64,000 nucleotides of DNA from Ctenosaura bakeri (lineage: Eukaryota; Chordata; Lepidosauria; Squamata; Iguanidae), in the NCBI GenBank assembly GCA_948474755.1, contig CAOLHI010001660.1, positions 1-64,000 on the forward strand. Reading direction: 5' to 3'. The notes beneath the pieces are model-generated. The model made no database searches and had not been told where the DNA came from. It saw only the letters and a program-made list of their open reading frames with translations. Numbering within the stretch: position 1 is the first letter of the stretch; each line of letters opens with the position of its first letter. The position numbers were made by a program, and so were the translations under genes. Below, piece by piece: positions 51,375-62,245 of this stretch.

Positions 51375-51958
51375 CTGTGCTGTTGTCAGGTTGTTAAGCC
51401 CCTGCCATGGGAAATGATTATGGTCTGCTGGATGTATATTGGGACAATGTATTTGACCATTCTGTAAGTAATTACAATGTATCTGTACTAGGCTTTGCTA
51501 TAATTGTTACAATATATCTATTGCTAATTGGTTATTGCAACAATGTATCTGGTAAAGGGTAAAAGCAGATAAGGGTGAAACTGAAAGTGTGGGCTGGAGA
51601 GACTGGTTGTTTTTAGAACCTGAAGTCTGTGAGATAAGTGGCAGGAAATATGTGATGGAGACAAACCAGTCAAGGATGGGAAGAAGTGTGTAGCAGGCAT
51701 GGGTCTGGTAACTATTGGGAAGGCAGTGTGACACATGGATTTATGGCCCTCACCAATCACTGTTTTGCATGTCTTAATTTGGAATATTAAACTGTAAGTA
51801 TCGTAACTGGCATTGATGCTTTAGTCACAGCCACTTATGTGAAAGTGTGTTGTGGTGCTCTTGTTCAGCTCACACAAATAAACTACTGCCTACTTCAGAG
51901 TGGATTTTGTGGAGTGTGAGTTACCCAGTACAAGACAGTGGAACTGTGAATCTATGAC
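51375..51958 (+). mobile_element. Candidate solo LTR
   Basis: About 580 bp starting near TGTCAGG and ending near CTATGACA. It has a CAAATAAACTACTGCC polyadenylation-type signal at about 51888, then a G/T-rich segment. TGTCA/TGACA ends are inverted, but no convincing target duplication was found, so the exact edges are unsure. Confidence 0.4.
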
Positions 51959-52486
51959 AGGACATAGGCCAAGAGGACCATGAATCCATGCTATCAAGCA
52001 GTGCAAATAAGGAAATAAGAGCACTAAATCAAATAGCACAGGGTGCCTTCAAGTCAGTATGAGTGATCTGAATCAAGATCATACCACTGCAAGCACGAAA
52101 TAACCTATATATAAGCAGAGTCTCCACATCATCCATCCAACTGCTTTCAAAGGATATGCCAGTGCAACCATACACAAGTCATTTCCTCTCTAACTTAATA
52201 GCCACAGAACTTTGATGTTTACAATTTGATGTCTAATATTACAGGAATAATAAATCAACCATACATCTGCAGAAACAATTATTTCAATATAAACTCATAG
52301 CTCAAGAACAATTAGGGGGCAGAGAGAGTAGGGCTCAAATAAAAACAGTGATCTTTGAGATTATAATATTCATTGATCTTGGACTCGGGGAGTGCTATGA
52401 AGAACTCAAACAATTAAGAAAAACACTTGTCATTTCCTGCTTCGTAGTTTTATTTCACTTTTTAAAAGAAGGTGGCACTTATTTAC

Positions 52487-52605
52487 AGCATGATTGGGGA
52501 AACCTATGAAATGCCATGTGTTCAACTAGAACTCCCATCATTCCTCATAATTAGCCAGGCTGGAGCTGCTAGGAATTGCAGTCCAGCATAGTTAGGAAAA
52601 GCTAC
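52487..52605. mobile_element. hAT-like foldback MITE
   Basis: AACTCCCATCATTCCTCATA and GGAATTGCAGTCCAGCATAG are the two halves of the family core. Termini are moderately diverged. Confidence 0.55.
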
Positions 52606-53454
52606 TCCAGAGGGAAAAAGCAGCCACTTCACAGCCCTGATGAATAAATGATGATAAATGCTAGCAAGGAAGCATCAATGTTCCAATGGTACAAGAGTGA
52701 AGGCGGAAGGGAGATGAGGGGAAGATGGCAGCATTACTTTCCCAATGTTCCATACCAAGTAGAGGAGGACTGAGGACAAGAGGATGGGCAGGGCGTCTGA
52801 GAAGTTGCCCTGGTATGCTGAATGATATATATGATATAATGGACCAAGGAAAAATCCACCTTCCTCTTCCATTTTTCTGACACTGAATCCTCTGCATTAG
52901 CTTTCACCTCACCAACGACATACCTTCCAAATTATGAATGAATTGACTAATTACTATCCCACCGCTCTCCAGATCCCAAGGCAAAGCTATTCTTCATTTA
53001 TTTTTCAATCTTCCCCTAAAACTCAAACGCTATGAAGCTCATAAAATTTAAAGTACAGATATAAATAAAAATACAACAATGTATATAGATCTCCACCTAG
53101 TACTGGCTCTTGCAAAAGCAGAATCCATTTGGAAATAGTGATACAACCTCTTTCCAAAATATGTCTCTGGCACTGAAGATGGTTGCATGGAGGAAGACCA
53201 AAAAGTTCTAATCCATCACATTGGGTTTAGACCATACTACTGAATACCCAATTAAAGGAATTTTTTTAAAAAAAAAAAAAAACCAACTTTCAGGTAAATG
53301 CAAAGGGACCACACCCAGCTGTAAAAAGCCCGTTCCTCTGCAAGTAGCCAACTGCTAAAACAAGCTACCTGAGCAAAAAGAATTTTGTCCACTAACAGAA
53401 GGAAGGCAAACAAAAAAGATATTTTAGTCTCCATTGGACAGGAGTTTCCAAGCC

Positions 53455-53668
53455 TAAGGCCATTTCCGACCTACACTGTCATAGTGCTATTATTCCATTT
53501 TCAATATCCAGTGGAATTTTCGGGTTTGTAGTTTACTGAGACCCAAGAGCTCTCTAGCTGAGAATTCTAAATGCCTCTTCCTAAACTGCAAACCCTAGGA
53601 GTCCATAGGATGTTGAAAGTGGAATAACAGCACTTTCAACAGCACAGTAGTGCAGAAATGGCCTACAA
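53455..53668. mobile_element. Foldback MITE related to the 32691 hairpin
   Basis: GGCCATTTCCGACCTACACT and TAGTGCTATTATTCCATTTT on the left are answered by GGATGTTGAAAGTGGAATAA and GTGCAGAAATGGCCT on the right. The centre (GAGCTCTCTAGCTGAGAATT) is present here but missing from the 32691 copy. Confidence 0.7.
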
Positions 53669-53678
53669 CAGCCATCAC

Positions 53679-53943
53679 CATAGAACTGTAGGGTTGGAAG
53701 TGACCACAGGGACAATCTAGTTGAACTCCCTGCCATACAGTTATATACAGCTAAAGCACTCCTGAGACATGGCCATCCAACCTCTGTTTAAACACCTCCA
53801 AAGAAAAAGACTCCACTATCTCAACAAGCAGTTTATTCCACTGTCAAACAGCTCTGAGGGTAAAAAAGTTCTTCCTAAAGTTTAGATGCAATTTTTCTTC
53901 TTGTAATTTGAATCCAGTGGTTCATATTCTAGACTCTGGAACA
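53679..53943 (-). mobile_element. CR1 3' end fragment, older copy
   Basis: TAGAACTGTAGGGTTGGAAG, TGGCCATCCAACCTCTGTTT, AACACCTCCAAAGAA and AAGTTCTTCCTAAAG follow the inverse of the CR1 3' end, with more substitutions than the 33630 and 60673 copies. Confidence 0.8.
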
Positions 53944-54004
53944 GAATGACCAGTGGTGAGGAATGATGGAAACTATAGCCTCAAAAATCTGGAGGGAAAG
54001 AACA

Positions 54005-54130
54005 CTCTAACTAATATTTTATTTATTTATATATCCATAAGATTTCTATCCCATCCCATATTGTAACATTTTTTAGTGGGTTACAGTAAAATCAGTTAAC
54101 ACTTTAAAATATAGAACAATAGGAAATAAA
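54005..54130 (-). repeat. L2-type 3' tail, inverted
   Basis: ATTTTATTTATTTATATATC, then TTTCTATCCCATCCC and GGGTTACAGTAAAATCAG, is the reverse complement of an L2-type tail (ctgtaacccact..gggatagaaat..ataaataaa). Confidence 0.5.
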
Positions 54131-54685
54131 ATTAACAAAAATTTTAAAATATAAAATTTATTCTAAAAACATATTCAACAACTGTATAGTTTAAAAAGCT
54201 GAAGTTAAAACAATATGGTCACTCTTCCTTAAAAAGCTTCTTTTTCTTGTTCACTGAGACAATGCTGGGGAGTAGATGCATGACAGGAAAATGAGCCACA
54301 AATTTCTGGTTGTTTTTCCCCTATGTGTATTCATTTTATGCACCATCACAAGGTCACAACAGTCACAAACCTAGGAAAAGAAATCTAATATGTACTACAA
54401 GCCGAGGTTAATCCTTGCCATCACTTTTGTATGACACACTGTTCCAATGCAGCAGCTGACTTCAATCCCTGTGTTTCCATTCCTCATCTATAGTCTGAAT
54501 AACATACCAGCTTGTCAAGGCAGTGTTGGTCTTTACAGCTTCTGTCTTATAGGATACCAGGGCAATATGACTCTTCCAACATGTTTAATAACCTCCCAAC
54601 TAAAATTAGAAGAAACTATTCTGAAGTGTAAAATTAACATTGTTATTTCAAAAATAAACACAACACAGTAAATTATCTTCTAAAG

Positions 54686-55085
54686 CAGGGTTTCTCACCC
54701 GTGGGTCATATGGCCCCCTGGAGACCTACAGGATATTCCAAGGGGGCCACAGGTGAAAATTGCATAAATGGGTGGGGCACGGCACTGGACTAGGGGGCCA
54801 CAGAGGGAAATGAGAAGTGAAGAAAACAGAAAAGTGACTGGGAAAACAGAAAAGAAAAGAAAAACAGAGAAGTGAAAAAAACAGAAAACAGAGAAGTAGA
54901 GTGAACAGAGAAGTGACTATGCTTCCCAGTGGATGGATCGCCATGTGCACGTCACAGGGCAACACCACTTCCACTTCCTTCTCTCTCCCACTTTTGCACT
55001 CCACCACTGCGCTAGGACAGGGAGGGCACAGAAAGGAAACAAGGTCAGAAGGGGGCTATGGTCAGAAAAAGGTTGAGAAACACTA
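54686..55085. mobile_element. hAT non-autonomous transposon with perfect 8-bp target duplication
   Basis: A 400-bp element between two identical copies of TTCTAAAG (54678-54685 and 55086-55093). Termini are CAGGGTTTCTCACC and, as reverse complement, TAGTGTTTCTCAACC. Inner inverted words CCCCCTGGAGACC and AAGGGGGCTATGG lie near the two ends. The middle is rich in GAAAACAGAAAAG-type purine repeats. No transposase is encoded, so it would depend on enzyme from elsewhere. Confidence 0.88.
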
Positions 55086-55607
55086 TTCTAAAGAATTAAT
55101 TTAAGATGAATGAGCTGACCTGAGAATTTCTTCACAAAAATCTTCTTCATATACTTGGCAATCTCAGACTGCATAATTTGTTTCAGTTATATTCTGAAAT
55201 GAGTGTGAAGAAATCCACTGCTGCACAACCTGAAGCTGCAAGCCCCTATACACAACATGTAACTCTAACATTACCATGCAGAATTTTAATTTGTTTAAAT
55301 TTTCCCAATCCTTGGATAGGCCAAATTTCATCACATTCTCAGGCTATTTGCCAAATGAAAAGCCCTTTGTAACCAAATTTAATGGTTGCTGAACTAAGAA
55401 ATATACATTTAAAAAAAAAAACCCTATATTTGCAATATTTAGTGTCAATTAGCAGAAGACATGGTTATATTGTTATATGGAAGAACAACTGAAAATTGAG
55501 TGATCCCACTTAATATCCACCTGCCACTTGCTGATATCATGAAGGTTTTCTCCTTTTGTGAACAGTAAGAATATATAATTTCTGAATGAGACCAGATCTG
55601 CAGCTGT

Positions 55608-55716
55608 CCCCAATCTTGGGTTCCCCAGATATTTTTAAATGTAACTCCCATCACTTCTGTCAATTGACTATGCTGGATGGGAATTACAATCCAACATCTG
55701 AGAACCCAAAGTTGGG
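55608..55716. mobile_element. hAT-like foldback MITE
   Basis: Termini CCCAATCTTGGGTTCCCCAG and, as reverse complement, CCCAACTTTGGGTTCTCAG make clear inverted ends of a 109-bp element. The core AACTCCCATCACTTCTGTCA is shared with other copies. Confidence 0.65.
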
Positions 55717-56289
55717 AAACACAGAGCTACATGCTTCTAGGAAGTTCACAAGCAAGGTATGGAGGAATTGTCCACTCTACCGTTTCTCCTCAACATCTGA
55801 CAAGCAGAGTTATACTTTTTGAAAACTGAAGTCCCATTTATCCTAGTTAATAAACCGCCAATAAATTAATTTGAATAGATGCATATACTTTTTTTAAAGA
55901 AGCTGTTGGACTACACAATGAACTATCTTCAAATGCTAGAATGCTGTCAGACAGAACATGGCAACAACTTGTACTCTGCTCTCTCAGAGTTCAGGGCTAG
56001 ATCAAATGGTCTTTAATACAACAAAGGATTTCCATTTAACATTTAGAACAGAAGGTGAGCAACTGCATCAGAGACAGGGGCAATTCTGATCCTATGTCCC
56101 TCTGGCAGGTGCACCAAAGATTTCTGGGCAACTCAGATGTGATCAAAAATCATTTTTGGACTAGTTTACTTAAAGCATAGCAGTCTCAATATCGCCCAAA
56201 GCCTATTACTATTTATATTATTATATTTACTATTTATATCAGTATATTATTATTTATATTACTTGCATATAATTATCTCTCAGGACTTA

Positions 56290-57234
56290 TCTCAGACAAA
56301 TGATCTTAATATAAGTAAGCTGATAAAAGATATTGCACATGATTTAGAGAGATGGGCAAGCTTAAAAATCAGTCTGTAGGATAAGGCAAACATGATTAAA
56401 ATGAAAGTTATATCTAGAATTCTTTATGTTATTGGTGGAATTCCTCTCCTTATACCTTGCAAATATTTTTTAAAACTAAATTCTTTGTTTAGAGGACTTG
56501 GGGGATCTTAGCTCTTCCTAGAATGTCACTAAAAAGGATGCAAATTCTAATCAAAGAGAAAGGGGTTTGGCCTTCCAAATCTTCTTACATACCATCAGGC
56601 ATATCTGTTATCTTGTATTAATTTTTAGTTGTATTTACTTAAAGTAAGTAATCCACCATGGTCAGTCTTGGAATCTTCATTTCTGGCATCTCTGTTCAAA
56701 TGAACAGTGTTTGGTTCTCATTTGATAAAAAGGGGCAGGATGTTTCGCCAACAGTTTCAGCAGTTAGAATTGTATGGCAAATATTGTCTCATCAATTGCA
56801 ATTAGAGCCATGTGCTCATGCCAAATTGACTTTATCCAGATTTGAAAATTGGTAAGGAACCATTTTTTACAAAAGGTAAGGGGAACAATGGGATAGTTAC
56901 CTCAAATCAAATACTTGGTGCTGACAATGAGTTTTTTTGCTTTTCCCAATTTTGGAAGAGCAGTTTAAACTACCTCTATCAATATATTGGCAATATCTAC
57001 AACTGAAACATTTGTTATAATCCAGATTTGGCCCTGCAGTTTTAAGTGCATCCAAGCTACCCTTAATATTAGTATTCAAACCAACATTTTATATATATGT
57101 AAATGTCTATAAATAAATGTGACATGTGAGGTTTATAGCAAGAATGGAATAGAAAATTGGAATATCCACTTCTGACTAGTCAACAGCTATGAGTTTTAAC
57201 ATCTATAACTAGTATGGCTAAAGATTTTCAACTA
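56290..57234 (+). mobile_element. L1-type LINE ORF2 remnant, left of the Helitron
   Basis: Conceptual translation gives NDLNISKLIKDIAHDLERWA, then a stop-broken stretch with IKMKVISRILYVIGGIPLLI and later IYWQYLQLKHLL and MAKDFQL. This is the order of the region after the reverse transcriptase in L1-clade ORF2 proteins. Many stops show it is dead. It stops at 57234 where the Helitron begins and resumes at 58085. Confidence 0.7.
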
Positions 57235-57357
57235 TCTACTATATAAAAGTCAATGTTTGTCTGCGTGTTTGTCTGTTTGTCTGTGTCAGGCAGGCAAAGA
57301 CCTCATACGATTGGCTGTGTGAGGTGAGAAGACCTCATATGACTGGCTGGCTGTGAA

Positions 57358-57432
57358 GATTCTATGGAATCCTGGGGCTGGCGGTTTAGGGAGGGGCCTT
57401 TAGGATTCTCAGCCAGAGAGCTCTTGGGCCTC
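57358..57432. mobile_element. MITE fragment inside the Helitron
   Basis: TCTATGGAATCCTGGGGCTG, GGTTTAGGGAGGGGCC and CAGCCAGAGAGCTCTTGG match the arm and centre of the foldback family at 53455-53668. Only half an element is present, as expected for a captured fragment. Confidence 0.65.
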
Positions 57433-57705
57433 AGGCTGGTTGCTATGGAGATGAGGCCTACCAGTAAGGATGCCAGAAAACTTTTGCGGGGACATATGTG
57501 AGAAAAATTAAAGTGACATACACAGCATAGTTACAAGGTCTTCTCGCCTCATACAGTAGATTGTATGGGTTCCATATGTGAGGAATCTTAAAGCTGAAAT
57601 TCAAAACAAAAAATGCTTCCAGAAGAATGTAAAGCCATTGTACAAATTCAACAGAAATTAAAAAAAAATCAAAAGCCAGTACATCAATGTTGCCAGAGAA
57701 CACAG

Positions 57706-58030
57706 ATTGGATTGGGCATTATGAGGAAAAGTTACAGATACTGGAATAGGTCGGTTGCTTTGGAGACAATGCCTAGCAGCAAGGAGGAGGACAGTGTATT
57801 CCTGCAGGAACCCAACCTCTATATGTTAACAATTCTGAATAAAGATTGGATTGGGGGATATGGGGAAAATGTACAGATACAGGAATAGGTTGGCTGCTAT
57901 GGAGACAATGCCTAGCAGCATGGAAGAGGATAGTGTACTCCCTCAGGAACCCAAACTATGTATGTAAATAACTCTGAATACAGACTGCACTGGAAAATAT
58001 GGAGCAAAGTTACAGGACATGAAGAAGACA
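57706..58030 (+). repeat. 139-bp tandem repeat inside the Helitron
   Basis: Two full units (57706-57844 and 57845-57983) and a partial third (57984-58030) begin ATTGGATTGGG, ATTGGATTGGG and ACTGCACTGG. Each full unit contains GGAGACAATGCCTAGCAGCA and CAGGAACCCAA. A further partial relative (GGTTGCTATGGAGATGAGGC) is at 57434-57475. Confidence 0.85.
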
Positions 58031-58084
58031 GTTTGGTGAATTCTTAAGAGGGAAATAAAAACCCCGGGCAAAGAAATACGCTAG

Positions 58085-58650
58085 TCTCTTATACAGCAGA
58101 AACTGCTCTTTCAGTTCTACGGGTCACCAAAACATCTATTCAAGAAAGGGCTTTTTAAATTTTTGGAGATGTACTGCTAATGCTTCCTTGATATATATGT
58201 TTTGGAGTTGTCCCAGAGTAGCTATACTTCGGAAGGAAGTAATCATACAAGTACATTTGGTTTTGGAAATTTCCTTGATATTCAGGAATGTGTGGGTTCT
58301 TTTGGATATTTACCTGCTTCTTTGAAATTAACAAACAGTCAATAGACAGAACTTTTTTGCTCCCATCTGACTGCAAAAACATTGACACTTCATTGTTGGA
58401 ATGACAATTTTTCTCTACTTGTGATCCAATGGATAGGAGATCTAACAACACTTGCAACATATCAAGAAATGATGTATAGACAAAATTTATAAATGAGCTT
58501 ATATTTGGACATTTGGCCAGCTTTTATAGAAACTTATGACTAATGTGTTTATTTTAACTCCTTTCACATTTTTATTTTCCTGCTTTTGTTATATTGGAAC
58601 ATTATTGTATGTAATCAACATCGCTTTCGACTGTAAATTTTTTAAAAAAG
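58085..58650 (+). mobile_element. L1-type LINE ORF2 end and 3' UTR, right of the Helitron
   Basis: It reads SLIQQKLLFQFYGSPKHLFK at once after the Helitron. After a small frameshift comes CTANASLIYMFWSCP, the cysteine-containing C-terminal region of L1 ORF2. Further on, stops accumulate and an A/T-rich 3' end (near 58600-58650) follows. Confidence 0.7.
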
Positions 58651-59743
58651 GTAAAAGAAGTCACTTTTGGATTTGATTTATTCTATGTTTGGCAATTTTT
58701 AGCCAAGGAAGGATTAAGATAAACCATCATGTTTTGGTACCGTAAGTTTGGCAATTTTTGCTCTCAATTCAAATCTTTAGGGGAATCCCAGGGATGGTGG
58801 CATCATGCAGTCTACATGACACACTTTCCACACTCCTGATCCAGGAGAAACTTCTTAACAGTAATGTTAGCTATTGTTCCTTGCTGAAGGCTTTAAGAAG
58901 AACCATGCATTGGAGATGCTCTCTCTCTCAATATTCCATACTGCTCTGAGGGCTGGTCTAGATAGTCTGAAAGCAAATTCACCTACAAGCAAACTCACTG
59001 CTCTAGGACATAGTGATGGCCACCAATAAACTGGACATGTAAAAAGAGGAAGGTGCTATTAATGGCAACTAGTCATGAAGAATATCCACACTCTCAGAAT
59101 ATCTGGTATATCTGTCCATCAATTGCTGAGAAAAAAAGAAACAAAAGAGTGTTCTTGCACTCACATCTTGCTTCCCATTGACATCTGGTTTGACACTGTG
59201 TGACCAAAACATTGTACTTAAGTCCTAAGGAGAATTATATCCTGTTGGTGACCATACATATACAAAGTAGAAGGGCTAGAGTTTAACATTTCTCTATGCC
59301 CTTTCAACACCACACTTAATTTTAAGGTTTCTGCTGTGCTTTCTTCTACACCAGTCCTCTTACTATGCCTGTCCTCTTACTATAACATAAACCAAGGCCC
59401 TGTGTGAACTTCTCAGCGGACTTCTTCATGGATACCATTTTGGCAGCCAAGCAATAAACTGAGCTAGGCACAGTACCAGCACAACAGATGATAAGGAATT
59501 AAAAATAGTTCATAAAAATACTTGGCCAACACAGTCAATATGACCCCATATAGCCTCTGTTCCCTTCATTCACTCACTAAGTGAATGACAAGGCAAAAAA
59601 AGAAAAATCTTTCATTTGACACACAAAGAGGGGAATATATTCAAAACTGCAGAAGATTAGCAAAACACATGCAACATCATATATCATATAACTATTATTC
59701 AAGCATATGTTCTAATACAGCTAAAACAGCACATTCTATGAAA

Positions 59744-59761
59744 AAGAGAGAGAGAGAGAGA
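59744..59761 (+). repeat. (AG)n microsatellite
   Basis: Nine AG units in intron 3. Confidence 0.9.
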
Positions 59762-60672
59762 CAATCAGGCCCAAGTTTTGCAAAAATACAAAAGAAGAGT
59801 CTTTAGAAATAAAAACTCCAAATGGAGAAAACCAAAATGGCCCAACAAAGATTAAACACTCCCAAAATGTTGAGCATGGGGCTGAGAAAAGAGATAGAGA
59901 GGGTACAAATGATATATCTTTAAAGAAAATGTGTCTAGCTGGCTGGCTGCCATTCTGAACAAATGCCCTACAAACATTTGCAGCACAATGAAGTTCCCAC
60001 TTATTATGTCTTAAAGAGCACCAAGAACAATATGAGCATTCATACCAAATCATTTTAGGCCAGCCAAGAAAAACACATGATGCAACAACTATGCTACAGC
60101 TCAGTTAGTCTGTTTCTCATCAGTGTCTGGACTGAGGAGGGCTAAGAAAGGTACATGTACCACTTTGAGTTCTATGAGAGGTCACTGGGGACTGGAGGTC
60201 ACTGGGGACTTTGTACAATACAAAGAATGCTACTATAGAGTCAAAATGTCTCCTTAGCTCCCCGCACCCGTTCTCATGAAATATGAAATGGGGCAAGGGG
60301 TCATTTTGGTGACTTTGGTGAGAGCAATGCAAAAAGGGCAAGGGTAGAGCAAGAACTTATTCATGATAACAACTCAGCTGCCTGGTAGGTGCTCTTTTCA
60401 CCTTAGCTCTAGAATCACTTTACTGTCAATCCACATGAGGAGACAGTGTCATTCTGAAACCAGAGGAAAACAAGGCTTCCTCCTATCAATCTGCAATCTG
60501 TAGTAACAATATTCTTTGCCACCTACTCCTCAACTCATGGACTGTAAAGCACTCACCAGCATCTCCAAAGACTTCCCCCCGCAGCACATACAAACAAACG
60601 GACTGCTCTAATAGTCCACAGAACATACTGAGCATGAAAATTTCTTTCTTCCACACATCTGACTTCAAAAAG

Positions 60673-62245
60673 ATCATAGAATCATAGAATCATAGAAATG
60701 TAGAGTTGGAAGAGACCACAGGGGCCATCCAGTCCAACCCCCTGCCATGCAGGAACACCCTCAAAGCACTCCCGACAGATGGCCATCCAGCCTCCGCTTA
60801 AAAACCTCCAAGGAAGGAGACTCCACTACACTCCGAGGCAGCACATTCCATTGCCGGACAGCCCTGACTGTCAGGAAGTTCTTCCTGAGGTTCAGGTGGA
60901 ATCTCCTTTCCTGCAGCTTGAATCCATTGCTCCTTGTCCTGGTCTCTGGAGCAGCAGAAAACAAGCCCTCTCCTTCCTCTACATGGCATCTCTTCAAATA
61001 TTTAAACACAGCTATCATGTCCCCTCTTAACCTTCTCTTTTGTAGACTAAACATACCCAGCTCTCTAAGTCTATCCCCATAGGGCATGGCTTCCAGGCCT
61101 CTCACCATTTTGGTCGCCCTCCTCTGGACTTGCTCCAGCTTGTCAATATCCTTCTTGAATTGGGGTGCCCAGAACTGGACACAGTATTCAAGATGGGGTC
61201 TAACCAAAGCAGAGTAGAGCGGTACCAGTACCTCCCTCGATCTAGACACCAGACTCCTATTGATGCAGCCGAGAATTGCATTGGCTTTCTTGGCTGCTGC
61301 ATCACACTGCTGACTCATGTTCAGCTTGTGGTCTATGAAGACTCCTAGATCCCTTTCACGCGTACTGCTACCCAGCCACGTGTCCCCCATCCTATATTTC
61401 TGTATTCCATTCTTTCTACCTAAGTGTAGGACCTTACACTTCTCTCTGTTGAATTTCATTTTGTTAGCCTTGGTCCAGCTCTCCAATCTATCCAGGTCAT
61501 TTTGAATTTTGATCCTGTCCTCAGGCGTATTAGCAACCCCTCCCAATTTGGTATCATCTGCAAATTTGATGAGCATGCCCCCTATTCCTTCATCCAAGTC
61601 ATTGATAAAAATATTGAACAGCACTGGGCCCAGGACAGAACCCTGTGGCACCCCGCTAGTCACTTCTCTCCAGGATGAAACGCAGCCATTCGCGATCACC
61701 CTTTGGGTTTGGTCGGTCAACTAATTACAAATCCAACTAACGGTAGCCCTGTCCAGCCCACATTTTACTAGCTTCGTTGCAAGAATGTCATGGGGAACTT
61801 TGTCAAAGGCCTTACTGAAATTGAGATATGCTACATCCACAGCATTCCCTTCATCTATCAAGCTAGTAACTCTATCATAAAAAGAGATAAGATTAGTCTG
61901 GCATGACTTATTTTTGAGAAATCCATGTTGACTTCTCGTGATTACCGCGTTGACTGCTTAATGATCTGCTCCAGGATCTTTCCGGGTACTGATGTCAGGC
62001 TGACTGGGCGATAATTGTTTGGGTCCTCTTTTTCCCTTCTTGAAGATGGGGATAACATTTGCTCTCTTCCAGTCTGCTGGAACTTCTCCTGTCCTCCAAG
62101 ATTTCTCAAAGATTATAGCAAGCGGTTCTGAAATGACCTCTGCCAGCTCTTTTAATATCCTAGGATGCAATTCATCTGGCCCTGGAGACTTAAATTCATC
62201 CAATGTGGCCAGGTATTCCTGGTTACATTCAAGTATTAATGGATG
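60673..62245 (-). mobile_element. CR1 LINE, long 5'-truncated copy
   Basis: On the minus strand it encodes most of a CR1 reverse transcriptase: DEFKSPGPDELHPRIL (near 62190), [20 protein letters not shown], the catalytic FADDTKLGG box, then [28 protein letters not shown] and the C-terminal [11 protein letters not shown]. The frame is open for 319 codons (60761-61720). Upstream, a TGG-to-TAG stop at about 61721 and a frameshift near 62020-62040 break it. The 3' end carries three ATTCTATGAT-type tail units. It is the youngest-looking LINE here. Confidence 0.93.

Larger units (their letters stand above)
57235..58084 (+). mobile_element. Non-autonomous Helitron, 850 bp
   Basis: It begins TCTACTATATAAAAGTCAAT, a typical Helitron 5' end (TC plus ATATAAAAG), and ends with CTAG at 58081-58084, with CCCCGGG just upstream where vertebrate Helitrons carry their GC hairpin. 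It lies between A (57234) and T (58085) without target duplication, the Helitron rule. The interrupted L1 frame resumes exactly across the junction. No Rep/helicase frame is present. The 3' hairpin looks degraded. Confidence 0.82.

Noticed and set aside
58758..58949. 63-codon plus-strand frame, possible old CR1 piece
   Set aside because: A few words (AACTTCTTAACAGTAA) recall CR1, but the order is too weak to call.
60761..61720. 319-codon frame as a host gene
   Set aside because: Reverse-transcriptase motifs ([13 protein letters not shown]) and the ATTCTATG tail show it is a CR1 retrotransposon.
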